Assembly: GCA_963836355.1 (NCBI GenBank)
Contig: CAWIJO010000014.1
Location: 62,001 to 126,000, forward strand
DNA length: 64,000 bases
Direction: 5' to 3'
Source of the DNA: Palsa-506 sp963836355
Lineage (GTDB): Bacteria; Actinomycetota; Actinomycetes; Streptosporangiales; Streptosporangiaceae
A program made the position numbers and the translations under genes. Of this stretch, positions 1 to 8,597 are shown piece by piece. Under the pieces are notes generated by a model. That model was not told where the DNA came from. It searched no databases and saw only the letters and a list, made by a program, of their open reading frames with translations. Every line of letters starts with the position of its first letter. Within the stretch, counting starts at the first letter, position 1.

Positions 1-379
1 ACGGGAAACCGTGCCCAGCGCGGAAGGTGAGCAGATCGACCACGGTGATCGGCCTGACGGCCGGGACCACGTCGTCGACCGGACCGGCCGGCGTGCGGAC
101 GACAGCCGGTGATGCCAGCTCCGGCAGCCAAAGCCGGACCGGGTTCTCCAGCGCGAGCCGGCCGTCCTCGACCAGCATCATCACCGCCGCGGCGGTGATG
201 GGCTTGGTGATGGAAGCGATGCGGAAGATCGAATCCCTGGCCATCGGGGAGCTGCCGTCGGCATCGGCAGAGCCGGCGGCCTGCACCTCGACCCGGTCAC
301 CGCGAGCTATCAGGCCCACCGCTCCCGGCACCGATCCGGCGCTGACATAGGCCTGCAGGATGTCGTACAGGTTGCTCAT
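1..379 (-). CDS. Serine hydrolase of the beta-lactamase / class C family (5' part only)
   Basis: Translating the minus strand from the ATG at 379 gives an uninterrupted frame running off the left edge, so only the N-terminal 126 residues are present. They begin MSNLYDILQAYVSAGSVPG and contain SITKP, the S-x-x-K active-site motif of the beta-lactamase/transpeptidase-like family, in the usual context (IFRIASITKPITAAAVM). The sequence continues into the expected VEDGRLALENPV segment. The upstream GAGGGG is a plausible ribosome site, and a second ATG just before it is closed by a stop. Family members are esterases, D-aminopeptidases or beta-lactamase-like enzymes; substrate cannot be told from this fragment. 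No signal peptide is seen at this start. Confidence 0.82.
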   Translation of the reverse strand, partial: MSNLYDILQAYVSAGSVPGAVGLIARGDRVEVQAAGSADADGSSPMARDSIFRIASITKPITAAAVMMLVEDGRLALENPVRLWLPELASPAVVRTPAGPVDDVVPAVRPITVVDLLTFRAGHGFP

Positions 380-938
380 CGGCCCCTCATCACTAGTGTG
401 CGTCCAGAAGGAAGACGATCGGCACCGCGAAGAATCATCGGGCCGCCCGCAGAAACCGACCTGAACGGCCGCCGCTCACCCTAGCCGCAGTATCCAGCGA
501 CGTCTTTCTATGCCGTGGACAGGGGGCGAGGTGCACACGCCGGCGCTGGGCCTCACCGGGTGAGCGTTTCCTTCGGGCGTATCATGCAGGCGCGGTGCGT
601 AGCGGGGCAGGGCACTGGCGACCTCCAGAGCGCCCAGCATTGGCCAGCGTCAGCATGATCTCTCGCCACTTTTTATTTTGGCACCCGTCGCTCGCATCAT
701 CGACGGTAGTTGGGGCAGCTGTCCTGATGATCCGGGTGGGCTTGGGCGGGTATGGCCCTGGGTGCAGTATGGGGTTCGGCTGCCGTTGGTAGCGCCTTCG
801 GCAATCGCCGGCCGCCTGGCACCACCCCCATGTGCCAATTTTCAGAAGCTGACCTGCGAGCTTCCGCCTGCTGCCTGGATGGTTCTATTTCCCGAATAAT
901 GCCTGCTTTGATTATCAAGGTCTGGAAAGGAGGCCGCG
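380..938. other. Intergenic region between divergent genes
   Basis: I see no convincing gene here; the short frames lack coding character. The region must hold promoters for the leftward serine hydrolase and the rightward cyclase gene. Two AT-richer patches (about 660-690 and 885-920) stand out. The second contains TTGATTATCAA (908-918), an 11-bp palindrome just upstream of the AAAGGAGG ribosome site (926-933), and could be an operator or part of the promoter. Confidence 0.4.
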
Positions 939-1913
939 ATGCAGCAAGCCCGCCGGCCCGCGAAGGTGGGCCTGCTCGCCGTCAGTGCCGTTGCCCTCGG
1001 CCTGGTAGCTGGTTTCGTGCTGGGCATGAGCCCGGTGGTGAGCGCGGGTGCCGGTGGCCAGCCGCGCGCGGCGGCGGGCGGCATCCCACATGGCTATGCC
1101 CGGGTCGACCCGCGGAACCCGGCGCATTCACGGCAGGTTTTCCTGGGGCAGCCGCTGAGCGGCAACGCGCCCATCTTCCCTGGTGACCCCAAGGTCAGAT
1201 GGCAGCTGTGGAACTGCGTCAGAGCCCACCCCGCCGTCCCCCGCTGCCACCAGGGATCGGGCTACGCACTTGAGCAGATCCAGTCGCTGGGCACCCATAC
1301 CGGCACGCACATCTCCGCCCCGTGCCACTTCCACGAGAACAAGCCGTGCCTCGTCCGCCTGCCGGAGAAATTCTTCGGCCTGCGCCCGCTGATAACGATC
1401 AACGTCAAGCCGCTGATGCTGGCCCGGCACGGCAACGGCGACTTCTTCATCACCGCCAGCTACATCCAGAACTGGCTGCACCGCACCCGGTGCGCAGCGA
1501 TCCCGCGGAACTCCTACGTGGTGCTCTACACCGGGCTATCCAGCTTCTACCACCTGGGCAACCGGCGAGTGCCCGGCCGGTACGACGACTACTACGATGA
1601 CGTCCCCGGCTTCAGCGCCACCTCCACCAGGTGGCTATGGCAGCACGGCGCCATCGGTGTCGGCGCGGACACCTTCGGCCCGGACGCCACCATGGATCAA
1701 AACTTCGGCGCCACCACCGAGATCACCGCCCTCGGCGGCATCACGCTGGAGAACATGGGCCCACGCCTGGCCGGCCTGCGCCCCTGCGGCGACTGGATCG
1801 AGCTCAACGGCCCGCGGCTGACCAGCACCCCGCACGACCAGCTCGGCGGCAGGCTCGACTTCTCCGGCGCCTGGATGGGAATGGACGGCTGGACCCTCCG
1901 CAGAACCTCATAA
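939..1913 (+). CDS. Secreted cyclase-family protein (kynurenine formamidase-like fold)
   Basis: This 324-residue protein has a strong AAAGGAGG site 5 nt before its ATG. Residues 9-37 form a signal peptide or anchor (KVGLLAVSAVALGLVAGFVL), so it is probably exported. The core carries HTGTHISAPCHF, matching the HxGTHxDxPxHF metal-binding signature of the cyclase superfamily (PF04199; arylformamidases and relatives), and a later GVGADTFGPD segment. The Asp normally found in the signature is Ser here. Several Cys residues are consistent with an extracytoplasmic location. Family members hydrolyse amide or lactone bonds using divalent metal; the substrate is unknown. It stands alone, with no kynurenine-pathway neighbours. 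Confidence 0.8.
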   Translation: MQQARRPAKVGLLAVSAVALGLVAGFVLGMSPVVSAGAGGQPRAAAGGIPHGYARVDPRNPAHSRQVFLGQPLSGNAPIFPGDPKVRWQLWNCVRAHPAVPRCHQGSGYALEQIQSLGTHTGTHISAPCHFHENKPCLVRLPEKFFGLRPLITINVKPLMLARHGNGDFFITASYIQNWLHRTRCAAIPRNSYVVLYTGLSSFYHLGNRRVPGRYDDYYDDVPGFSATSTRWLWQHGAIGVGADTFGPDATMDQNFGATTEITALGGITLENMGPRLAGLRPCGDWIELNGPRLTSTPHDQLGGRLDFSGAWMGMDGWTLRRTS

Positions 1914-2180
1914 CCAGCCAAGGGCAGGCGACTGACTGTCCGCGGACTCGACGCCATCATGTGCACCAGAGTGGTGGATGGCCTAACTGCCTGGGCTCTG
2001 GCCGGGAGCACGACTGGCCATGCTCTGGATCCCGGCCATTCGACCGCGGCATCTGCTGAGCAGCTACTTACGTCCCGAAAAGGGAGCCTGCGTCCCTTCC
2101 GATGCCGCACCTGCGGTGGCATGCTGGTGGCTACGTCGCCCCGGCCCGGCGAGCGGCGCCGAGTGCCGAGAAGGAAGATC

Positions 2181-3059
2181 TTGAAGTACACCGTGCGTGT
2201 GGCCGGGAGCAGGCGGCTTTCCACGCAGGCGTACGGCGATCCCGACGGGAGCCCGGTGTTCCTACTGCACGGAACCCCGGGCAGTCGGCTGGGCCCTCGC
2301 CCGCGGACCGCAGTCCTCCACCGCCTAGGCATCCAGCTGATCTCCTTCGACCGGCCTGGCTACGGGGGATCTGACCGGCTCCCTGGGCGTCGGGTAGCGG
2401 CCGCGGCGGCGGACGTGCTGGCGATAGCCGATGCGTACGGGCTGGGCAAGTTTGCCGTCGTCGGCCGGTCCGGCGGCGGGCCGCATGCACTGTCCTGCGC
2501 CGCGCTGCTGCCAGAGCGCGTTACCCGGGCCGCCGTCCTGGTAGGGATAGCCCCGCACGGCGCGGACGGGCTTGACTGGTTCGGCGGGATGGCCCAGTCG
2601 AATGTCCTGGAGTTCACCGCGGCGGCGGCCGGCTATGCCGGCATCGCCCCGCAGTTGCATGCAGCCGCCGACGCTATCCGTGCCAATCCGGCCAGCCTGA
2701 TTGCCAACCTCCATCCCGAGCTACCCGACCCGGACAGGCGAGTGGTGGCAGACAGCGGTATCCGTTCAATGCTGCTGGAGACCTATGCCGAGGCCCTCCG
2801 TACCTCAGCGCATGGCTGGATCGACGATGTACTGGCCTTCTGCTCGCCATGGGGATTCGATCCGGCGGACGTCACCGTCCCCGTCCTGATCTGGCACGGT
2901 GCAAGTGATGTCTTCTCGCCAGCCAGCCACGCCCGGTGGCTCGCCGACAAGATCCCAAGCGCGACCGTCGTCGTTCAGGCGGACGCCGCGCATTTCGGCG
3001 CGCTGGACGTGCTGCCAGACATCCTGCGGTGGCTGTCAGCAGGCCGGCCGGCGACCTGA
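2181..3059 (+). CDS. Alpha/beta hydrolase
   Basis: The frame is open from about 1959, but hydrolase homology begins at LKYTVRVAGSRRLSTQAYGD. I therefore place the start at the TTG at 2181, preceded by AAGGA; a GTG at 2163 is an alternative. The protein (about 292 residues) has the oxyanion motif HGTPGSR, the nucleophile elbow GRSGGG, a candidate acid in WHGASD and the catalytic His in DAAHFG, in the order expected for the alpha/beta hydrolase fold. A cap-like helical segment separates nucleophile and acid. It is probably a cytosolic esterase or related hydrolase of unknown substrate. It ends just before two hairpins and converges on the fxs operon. Confidence 0.8.
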   Translation: MKYTVRVAGSRRLSTQAYGDPDGSPVFLLHGTPGSRLGPRPRTAVLHRLGIQLISFDRPGYGGSDRLPGRRVAAAAADVLAIADAYGLGKFAVVGRSGGGPHALSCAALLPERVTRAAVLVGIAPHGADGLDWFGGMAQSNVLEFTAAAAGYAGIAPQLHAAADAIRANPASLIANLHPELPDPDRRVVADSGIRSMLLETYAEALRTSAHGWIDDVLAFCSPWGFDPADVTVPVLIWHGASDVFSPASHARWLADKIPSATVVVQADAAHFGALDVLPDILRWLSAGRPAT

Positions 3060-3097
3060 CCAGCAGGTCGGCCGGCCACCTGACCGGCAGGTCGGCC
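3053..3097. terminator. Two tandem short hairpins between convergent genes
   Basis: GACCTG-accag-CAGGTC (3053-3069) and ACCTG-accgg-CAGGT (3078-3092) form adjacent small stem-loops inside a near-perfect direct repeat. They sit at the end of the alpha/beta hydrolase gene and 40-85 bp from the end of fxsT. The position suits a bidirectional terminator; there is no U-tract. Confidence 0.4.
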
Positions 3098-3137
3098 CGG
3101 ATCTGATGCGCTGACAAACACGCGATGACCAGGATAG

Positions 3138-6100
3138 TCAGGTGGAGTGTGGCTCCAGGTCGCGGCTGATTCGGCGCCAGTCACTCAGCAGTGCGGCGAC
3201 CGGGTGGCTCGCTCCCAGAACGCGGCTGAAATCGCCCAGGATTTTCTCCCTGAGTTGGCCGGCCTCCTGGTTGCGGCCCGCCTCGCGCAGGGTTACCGCC
3301 AGATTGGCCTGGCAGGCGAGCGTGTCCGGATGATCCAGGCCGAGCGTATCTCGCAGCCGCGCGATAGTCTCGCGCTCAAGCGCCTCAGCCTCGGCGAGAT
3401 CCCCGGATTCGCCGAAGCAGTTGGCCAGGTTGACCGCGCAGGACAGCGTAAAGGGATGGCTATCTCCTAGCCTTCGCCGCATCAGCCGCCGCGTCTGCTC
3501 GGCCAGTCGGCGCGCCTCCGCCAGGCGGCCAGCATCGCGCAAGTAGATCGCCAGATTATTGGAGGCGGCGAGCGTATACGGATGGTCCTCGCCGACGCTT
3601 GCCTGGTAGGCAGCCCGGACTTCGGTCACGAGGTCAAGTGTCCGGGAAATGTCGCCGACCGCCGAGTAGTCGCAGGCGAGGTTGAGCCCGCACGACAATG
3701 CGTCAGGGGTCTCGGTGCCATAGCGCCGCTTGTAGCGCTCGAAGGTATCCTGCGTCAGGCTCATCGCCTCGCCTTCTTCACCTGCCTTGCGCAGCGAAAC
3801 GGCCAGGCTCTTGGCCGTCCGCAAAGTGTCGATCATGTCGTCGCCTAGTACCGTCCGGTACTTATTCCAGGTACCGCGGAGCAAGTCAACGGACTCCCGG
3901 AAAGCCCCCGCCTCGCGCATGTCGCGGGCGATATTGGCCAGCGTGGCGAGGGTGTAAGGATGCTCGGCGCCCAGCGCCGCGTGTTGCCTGGCATGCGTCT
4001 CCTCGTCGACCCTTCGCGCGGCGAAGCAGTCGCCGACCAGGAGCAGGGACACCGCCAGGTTGTGGCCTGCGTTCAGGGTCCGCGGGTAGTCCTCGCCGAA
4101 CTGCTCCTTGAAGGAGTCGTAGGTCTCCTGGTCAGAGTCAAGCGCCTGCTGGAACTCGCCGAGTGCACGCAAATCGGCAGCTAGCCCGCCCGCCGTCATG
4201 AGGGCGTGCGGGTGGTCGGGCCCCAGCACGGCCCGCTGCCGCTCCAGCACATAGGTGTCAAGCTCCCGTGCCTCGGCGAAACGGCCCTGGGACCGCAGCA
4301 CGTTGGCAATATGGAAGCGTAAGTGCAGCGTCTGCTGATGATCAGGCCCGAGCCGCTGAGTCCAGAGATTTTCCAGGCGGTTGGCCAGCCCAAGACATGC
4401 GTCGAATTCGCCGTGTTTCCACTGGTAGCGCACCCAGTCGATGAGCAGCTGACGAGTCCGCGGGTCATCGCACTCCTCCGCCCCCGACGGCCCTAGGTGC
4501 GGCCAGATCAGGTTGTACCGGGACCAGTTCGCCGGATCGTCGGTCTCCCCGCGGGACGGCCGGGCGCCGACCAGGATCTCGTGCACCTCATGACTGGCGT
4601 TCAGCTGCTCCTCGTCGGTCATCTGGGAACGGATCACGGCCTGCACCAGCCGGTGGATCTGCAGCGAATTGCTGCCCTGATCAACCTTCACTAGCGCGAA
4701 CCTGCTGATATCCCTGATCACCCGGCCGAGCATCAGCTTCTCGCTCAGGGCCGCATCGAAGGGCAGCAAAGAGGCGATCATCTGATCGCCATAGAGCAGG
4801 GCCATGGAGATCGGCCCGGGCGAGAAGAAAGCGCACAGTTGCAGCAGCCGCACCGCCGCCGGTGACCGCTCCTGGAGCCGCTCGAGCGACAGGTTCCAGG
4901 TCGCTACCACTGGCATCGGATAGTCAGTCGGCTGGTTCAGCGACAAGATCCGGGTCGACTGTGTCGTCAGCTGCTCGACATAGGTCCAGGCCGGCATGCC
5001 TGTCTCCTCCAGCCACGCGGCGGCCTGCTCGACCGCTAGCGGGAGGTGTCCTAGCGCGTCGGCGACTTTCTTGGCATCCACCGGATCCAGCTCCGGCACG
5101 TGATGCAGGAGATGCGCGACGCTCTCGTCACCGGTGAACACGTCTACCTCAAGCGGCTCTGCCGAATGGCTCCACGCCTGATTGCGTGAGGTGATGAGGA
5201 CGTGACCGGCCCCGGTGGGCAGGTAGGGCTCAATCTCCTTCGGGTTATCAGCATTGTCGAAGATGAGCAGCCAGTGCGGCGTAGTGTCGCGGCGCAGCTC
5301 TTCCAGAGCCGCATCCGCTGCCTCCGCCACGTTGTCGCCGACTTTGAGGCCCATTCTGCGGGCGAGCTCCGCCAGCTCCTGGCTGATCTCCTCTGCCTGC
5401 TCGGACGGAATCCACCAGACGAGGTCATAGTCGGCCATGAACCGATGCGCGTATTCCAGCGCGAGCTGAGTCTTGCCGACGCCGCCCAAGCCGTACAGTG
5501 CCTGGGCAACGACAACAGCGACGCCGCCGCCCGCTAGCTTGTCGCGCAGCAGTTCCAGGGTGGCGCCGCGCCCGGTGAAGTCGGCATTCCTGGCCGGCAC
5601 ATTCCAGATCTGCGGGATCGTGCCAGGGAAACGGGGCTCCTCGGCTTGTGCTGCTGCCAGGTTCCCGGGCAGCTGGGCTGGCCGGTCCAGCGCCCACAGC
5701 AGCTTCGCGGTCGCCTGGCCCGCATCTAGCCGCGCGAGGTCGATCGCGGGATGGTCGGTGAACGGGTCGGTCACCCGGACGTCGCTTACCCGGACCGGAA
5801 CGAGTTGCCGGTGCGTGCCGGCCGCATCGGCCGCCGACATGGCCTTCCAGATGGATCTTGCGTCAGGCGAGTGCAGGTAAGCGGAGGAAAGTACGGCGAT
5901 GGCTCGCGGAGCGACCTGAAGCTCACGCTCGGCCTGCAGGCTGGCGGCAGCGCCCCCGTCGCCCTTTGCCATCGTGGCCACTGTGCTGCGCGGCAATACC
6001 AGGAAACCCGAGCGGGTCAGGATTGCCTCGATCCAGTCCGCCCACATACGGTCTTCTGGCGCATAACTCAGGAATACCTGCGTCGAGGACGTCGGCGCGC

Positions 6101-7079
6101 GCCGGGCGAAGGCATCCCGGTACTGCAGCCGACGGCTCTCCGCGAGGGGTTGCATGGCCACTACCTCGCCGCCAGTGACCAGGTCGGCCATCCGTTCGAA
6201 CGAGGCGAGCAGCGAGGTCGGGGACCCCGGATCGTCGCCGAATGTCGCCAGGGTCTCCTCGAAGGCGTAAAACGGCTTATACGGAACCTCGACTGACGCC
6301 CAGTACTGCGCTGACCTCTCCTGGCTCAGCCCTTCCGGGAAGCCCTCGAATCTTATCCTGGCAAGGGCACGGCCGACATCCAGTTTCTCCTTCTCGCCAT
6401 CCTCAATGCGCATCGGAACGGGCAGCACCCGGATATTGCGGTCGCGGTACCGGCCTCTAATCTGCCGCGCGACGTTGGCAGCTCCTTCTATGCTCTGATT
6501 ACTGAGCGTGAAACAGATGGCGAGTACATCGGGCAGCTCGATAGTGCAGATATCCGCCACGTCACTTAGCCCGGTACGGCTGTCAATCAGCACATAGTCG
6601 TATTTCTGCTTCATGTCCTCCCGCATCGCTCGGAAGAAGCGACCGCCGCCCAGCCGGTCGTAAAAATTATCCCAGTCCAGGGAGCAGACAGCGGCGGAGT
6701 AGTCCCGGTTCTGCCGGCCAGCGGACAGGAAATCCAGCCTCCCGTCACCCGGGAAATCCCAGCTCAGCGAGACGGCATGCCGCTCGACCTGGGCGAATTC
6801 CAGGTGCCAGTCGCCGGGACGCGGCGAGGGGTCTATAGCGGCCGACGCATAGTCGTTGATGATCTCGATCACGCCAGGTGTGGCGCTGACTGTCGACTCA
6901 TTCAGGAACGGATGGAAGAACTTATGCAGTCCTGGCGATTCTAGATCCCAGTCAACGCACAAGACGCGCTTGGAGTTACTGGCGAGGATCCAGGCCACAT
7001 TAGCGAGTGCCATCGTGCGGCCGGTCCCGCCCTTGTATGAGTAGAACGTGATGATCTGGCCATGGCAGGACTCGCTCAT
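3138..7079 (-). CDS. fxsT: FxSxx-COOH system tetratricopeptide repeat protein FxsT (ATPase-TIR-NB-ARC-TPR)
   Basis: This 1313-residue multidomain protein is the last gene of the fxs operon; its ATG overlaps the fxsC stop by one base (TGATG). Residues 16-22 are KGGTGRT, a deviant Walker A of ParA/MinD-type SIMIBI ATPases, followed by VLIDSRTG (163-170). A TIR-like domain starts near 334 (TQVFLSYAPEDRMWADW). An NB-ARC-type P-loop, GLGGVGKT, lies at 530-537, with a Walker B LLIFDNAD near 604. The C-terminal third is a long array of TPR units (recurring GPDHP..L..NLA..LR..G). Such proteins accompany FxsA/FxsB/FxsC in actinomycetes; their role is unproven. The architecture resembles STAND signalling or defence ATPases, so sensing or effector activity linked to the modified peptide is an inference. 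Confidence 0.9.
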   Translation of the reverse strand: MSESCHGQIITFYSYKGGTGRTMALANVAWILASNSKRVLCVDWDLESPGLHKFFHPFLNESTVSATPGVIEIINDYASAAIDPSPRPGDWHLEFAQVERHAVSLSWDFPGDGRLDFLSAGRQNRDYSAAVCSLDWDNFYDRLGGGRFFRAMREDMKQKYDYVLIDSRTGLSDVADICTIELPDVLAICFTLSNQSIEGAANVARQIRGRYRDRNIRVLPVPMRIEDGEKEKLDVGRALARIRFEGFPEGLSQERSAQYWASVEVPYKPFYAFEETLATFGDDPGSPTSLLASFERMADLVTGGEVVAMQPLAESRRLQYRDAFARRAPTSSTQVFLSYAPEDRMWADWIEAILTRSGFLVLPRSTVATMAKGDGGAAASLQAERELQVAPRAIAVLSSAYLHSPDARSIWKAMSAADAAGTHRQLVPVRVSDVRVTDPFTDHPAIDLARLDAGQATAKLLWALDRPAQLPGNLAAAQAEEPRFPGTIPQIWNVPARNADFTGRGATLELLRDKLAGGGVAVVVAQALYGLGGVGKTQLALEYAHRFMADYDLVWWIPSEQAEEISQELAELARRMGLKVGDNVAEAADAALEELRRDTTPHWLLIFDNADNPKEIEPYLPTGAGHVLITSRNQAWSHSAEPLEVDVFTGDESVAHLLHHVPELDPVDAKKVADALGHLPLAVEQAAAWLEETGMPAWTYVEQLTTQSTRILSLNQPTDYPMPVVATWNLSLERLQERSPAAVRLLQLCAFFSPGPISMALLYGDQMIASLLPFDAALSEKLMLGRVIRDISRFALVKVDQGSNSLQIHRLVQAVIRSQMTDEEQLNASHEVHEILVGARPSRGETDDPANWSRYNLIWPHLGPSGAEECDDPRTRQLLIDWVRYQWKHGEFDACLGLANRLENLWTQRLGPDHQQTLHLRFHIANVLRSQGRFAEARELDTYVLERQRAVLGPDHPHALMTAGGLAADLRALGEFQQALDSDQETYDSFKEQFGEDYPRTLNAGHNLAVSLLLVGDCFAARRVDEETHARQHAALGAEHPYTLATLANIARDMREAGAFRESVDLLRGTWNKYRTVLGDDMIDTLRTAKSLAVSLRKAGEEGEAMSLTQDTFERYKRRYGTETPDALSCGLNLACDYSAVGDISRTLDLVTEVRAAYQASVGEDHPYTLAASNNLAIYLRDAGRLAEARRLAEQTRRLMRRRLGDSHPFTLSCAVNLANCFGESGDLAEAEALERETIARLRDTLGLDHPDTLACQANLAVTLREAGRNQEAGQLREKILGDFSRVLGASHPVAALLSDWRRISRDLEPHST

Positions 7080-8356
7080 CAGGAACCTCCGGAGTCTTCA
7101 GGATCCGCCATCCTGAGCCGCGGGCGCTCGATCACGGGACCTGCCGGCGGATATGCAGGGGCGTCCTTGCGGAATCTCTTGAGCATGATCATTGTCATCT
7201 GCGGCAGGATCTGGCCGAACTCTTGCAAGGTCGGTATGCCGGTGCCTGCCATCTGGCACCGCCGTGGCACGCTTGCGAGCCTGCGGCCAAGCGAACGGCC
7301 AAGCCGTTCGCGGAGATGCTGGGCATCGCTCATCCCGGCATCCTGGTTATTCCAGGGCACCAGCAGGCTGACCCAGGGCTGCTCGATCTGGTCGAGGAAG
7401 CTCAGCTGCTGCTGATGCGCGTCCGATACAGTCACCCAGGCGTCAACCAGGCAAAGGCTCGGTGGCACCGGCCGCCCATTGCTGACCCAGCTCGTCGCCT
7501 CATCCTCGAATGCACCGACCAAGGGCTGGTGGCCGAGACATTTCCTGGCTAGGTCCCGCGCGTAATCGGCCAGCGGCTGCGGGTAATCCGGCCGGTACGG
7601 GCTCCAGGTATGCGGGGTGCTGCCGTAGTAGTCGTCGGCCCGGCCTGGCGGCAGCGTCGAGGTATCGTGCGCCAGCACGGTAATCCGCAGCTGATCGGTC
7701 GCGGACCGTTCGGCGCTGGCCGGGCCGAACGCACTTTGCAGAGACTCATATTCTACGGGCTTCTCCGCGTGGATTGATGTCACATCAGCAACCTGCACAA
7801 TACGCTCGGCCAGCCGATGCACGGCCAGCAGATAATCGGCGCGGTATTTCTGTAGCTTCATGATCCCGTAGAAGCCCTCGGCGCTGTATCGCGGGCCCAA
7901 GTCGACATGATGATACTGAATAGGCTGCGCGACATCAGGGATCCTATCCTGACCAAGCCTGGCCCACAGGGCGGGCACGATGGCATTCACAGTCTGATTT
8001 CCCCGCGCGTTTTGGTTTACCTCGCGACGAGCGAAAGCAAACCATTCCTTGCCGCAGTTGTCACTTTCGAAATACCGTCTGGAATACAGCGGAACGAATA
8101 CTCGGCAGGTGGCCAGGGCATTGGCCAGCTCAGGCGACCACTCGGTGCCGATCCTGTTTTCCCGGTCCATGAACCCGGCCTCTTCAGGCTGGGCATCAGT
8201 CATTTGTAAGATGGCCGCGCATAGGTCCTTATAGAGCTTATGGACCCAGCGATCCGGATCCTCTCTGTCGGCTGGATCACGTTTCGGAGTACGCGCGTAA
8301 CTAAGAAAGAAATACGGCAACTTGCCGGTCGGTCCTGAATCACTTCCCACAGTCAT
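7079..8356 (-). CDS. fxsC: TIR-like protein FxsC
   Basis: The 425-residue protein begins with a TIR-like fold: PYFFLSYART near residue 14, then an inserted helix-rich segment and FVPLYSRRYFESDNCGKEWF, matching the FxsC family of FxSxx-COOH loci. The second half (about 215-400) is a separate domain with WVSLLVPWNN and a helical C-terminus. The start is the ATG at 8356, preceded by a G-rich stretch. The gene lies 241 bp downstream of fxsB, with an AT-richer gap that may contain a secondary promoter, and overlaps fxsT by one base, so fxsC and fxsT are translationally coupled. Molecular function is unknown; TIR folds act as NAD hydrolases or adaptors, but I cannot identify the catalytic Glu with confidence. 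Confidence 0.88.
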   Translation of the reverse strand: MTVGSDSGPTGKLPYFFLSYARTPKRDPADREDPDRWVHKLYKDLCAAILQMTDAQPEEAGFMDRENRIGTEWSPELANALATCRVFVPLYSRRYFESDNCGKEWFAFARREVNQNARGNQTVNAIVPALWARLGQDRIPDVAQPIQYHHVDLGPRYSAEGFYGIMKLQKYRADYLLAVHRLAERIVQVADVTSIHAEKPVEYESLQSAFGPASAERSATDQLRITVLAHDTSTLPPGRADDYYGSTPHTWSPYRPDYPQPLADYARDLARKCLGHQPLVGAFEDEATSWVSNGRPVPPSLCLVDAWVTVSDAHQQQLSFLDQIEQPWVSLLVPWNNQDAGMSDAQHLRERLGRSLGRRLASVPRRCQMAGTGIPTLQEFGQILPQMTMIMLKRFRKDAPAYPPAGPVIERPRLRMADPEDSGGS

Positions 8357-8597
8357 AAGCGCGCATTCCCCCCGTCACGCAGCACACTCAGCTACCGCCA
8401 TCCCCACCAATAACAGGGGCCTATTATTCAGCGTTCCACTTGCGAGGTGATGATATAGGGGATTTCGGAGGGTGACCAGAGGTGTACGCAGGCGCTAGCA
8501 GGCCGCTCCAGGGCGGTTCCGCCGGGCAAGCGCCGCCTGGCCGGTCCTGCAGCCGCGCGCTGGCACAAGTGCTGGCGACGCCACTAGGGCGTGATCT

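Noticed and set aside
1959..2180. N-terminal extension of the alpha/beta hydrolase
   Set aside because: The extra residues contain no family sequence, and the hydrolase pattern begins right after the TTG at 2181 with its own ribosome site.
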